From an uncultured Lachnospiraceae bacterium (GTDB lineage: Bacteria > Bacillota > Clostridia > Lachnospirales > Lachnospiraceae): 6,193 nt of DNA. The translations under genes and the position numbers were made by a program. Below are positions 5,966-6,193 of the stretch, in pieces; position 1 is the stretch's first letter; every line of letters begins with the position of its first letter. The stretch is taken from NCBI GenBank assembly GCA_946611525.1, contig CAMODS010000082.1, positions 1 through 6,193 on the forward strand, written 5' to 3'. The notes below the pieces were generated by a model. It did not search any database. It saw only the letters and a list, made by a program, of their open reading frames with translations, and was not told the origin of the DNA.

Positions 5966-6193
5966 TACTTATATCACCTTTCATCACTCGTTTGGGACAT
6001 CCGCTACAGCCTGCACAGGCAGGGGCTGACATGTCGGACGAGCCCTCATATATACTCTCTATCAAAGCCACAGCCGAAGCGGCGATGCCTTCCTGCCTGC
6101 CGGTAAAGCCCAGATGCTCCTCGGTAGTAGCCTTTATATTTACCATGTCCGGCGAACACTTAAGTGCCGCAGACACGTTTTCTTTCATTTGGG
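5952..6193 (-). CDS. ispF: 2-C-methyl-D-erythritol 2,4-cyclodiphosphate synthase, C-terminal part (runs off the right edge)
   Basis: Enzyme of the non-mevalonate (MEP) isoprenoid pathway that cyclises CDP-methylerythritol phosphate with release of CMP. Only about 79 C-terminal codons are visible and the frame continues past the right edge, so the methionine at 6186-6188 is internal. The end of the IspF fold is recognised in ENVSAALKCSPDMVNIKATTEEHLGFTGRQEGIAASAVAL. The ATT-E-E segment corresponds to the conserved ATTTE that binds substrate phosphates and metal; the third Thr is Glu here, while the conserved Glu is kept. Most IspF proteins stop soon after AVAL. This one continues for about 36 residues with a cysteine cluster ACAGCSGCPKR (CxxCxxC) and then VMKGDISNEDF. 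It could be the second half of an IspDF fusion or a stand-alone IspF; the missing part decides. Its 3' end overlaps cysS by 14 nt. Confidence 0.9.
   Translation of the reverse strand, partial: QMKENVSAALKCSPDMVNIKATTEEHLGFTGRQEGIAASAVALIESIYEGSSDMSAPACAGCSGCPKRVMKGDISNEDF

Noticed and set aside
5966..6000. A possible T-box or leader regulating cysS.
   Set aside because: The region just upstream of cysS is coding sequence of ispF, with a 14-nt overlap, so there is no untranslated leader here. Any such element would have to lie upstream of the operon, outside the window.
5498..6106. A 202-codon open frame on the plus strand.
   Set aside because: It lies antisense to cysS and the end of ispF, both strongly supported by motifs. 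Its translation has no recognisable domain and it is a shadow frame.

Overview
The window looks like a chromosomal housekeeping segment from an anaerobic Firmicute, most likely a member of the Clostridia and plausibly Lachnospiraceae. This rests on the style of the GapA, MnmA and Mini-III proteins, the AGGAG-type ribosome binding sites and the gene order, all judged by recall rather than by a search. Every supportable gene lies on the minus strand, so transcription runs from high to low coordinates. I see no mobile element, CRISPR array or RNA gene.

Read in the direction of transcription, the right-hand part is a tight operon: the 3' end of ispF (isoprenoid precursor synthesis), cysS (cysteinyl-tRNA synthetase), mrnC (Mini-ribonuclease III, 23S rRNA maturation), an rlmB-type rRNA/tRNA 2'-O-methyltransferase, a Sfp-type 4'-phosphopantetheinyl transferase and mnmA (tRNA 2-thiouridylase). 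ispF/cysS overlap by 14 nt and cysS/mrnC by 16 nt. The rlmB stop and the transferase start are one base apart, and mnmA follows after 41 nt. The ispF-cysS-mrnC-rlmB order matches the classic Bacillus/Clostridium block. The two genes after rlmB are the lineage-specific part, since B. subtilis has rae1 (yacP) there. The theme is translation: tRNA charging, rRNA maturation and methylation, and tRNA thiolation.

The left-hand part holds a PHP-family phosphoesterase of the HisJ (histidinol-phosphatase) type, followed by the first 204 codons of a class I glyceraldehyde-3-phosphate dehydrogenase that runs off the left edge. The 159-nt gap between them contains a probable terminator for the PHP gene, a plausible sigma-A-type promoter, a perfect 8-bp hairpin near the predicted 5' end of the gap mRNA, and a strong ribosome binding site.

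No stretch longer than 300 bases lacks a gene. I found no clearly new multi-gene system. The points most worth a second look are a cysteine-rich C-terminal tail on IspF, a structured repeat-like element between mrnC and rlmB, the 5' hairpin of gap with an SD-like loop, and the phosphopantetheinyl transferase translationally coupled to rlmB.
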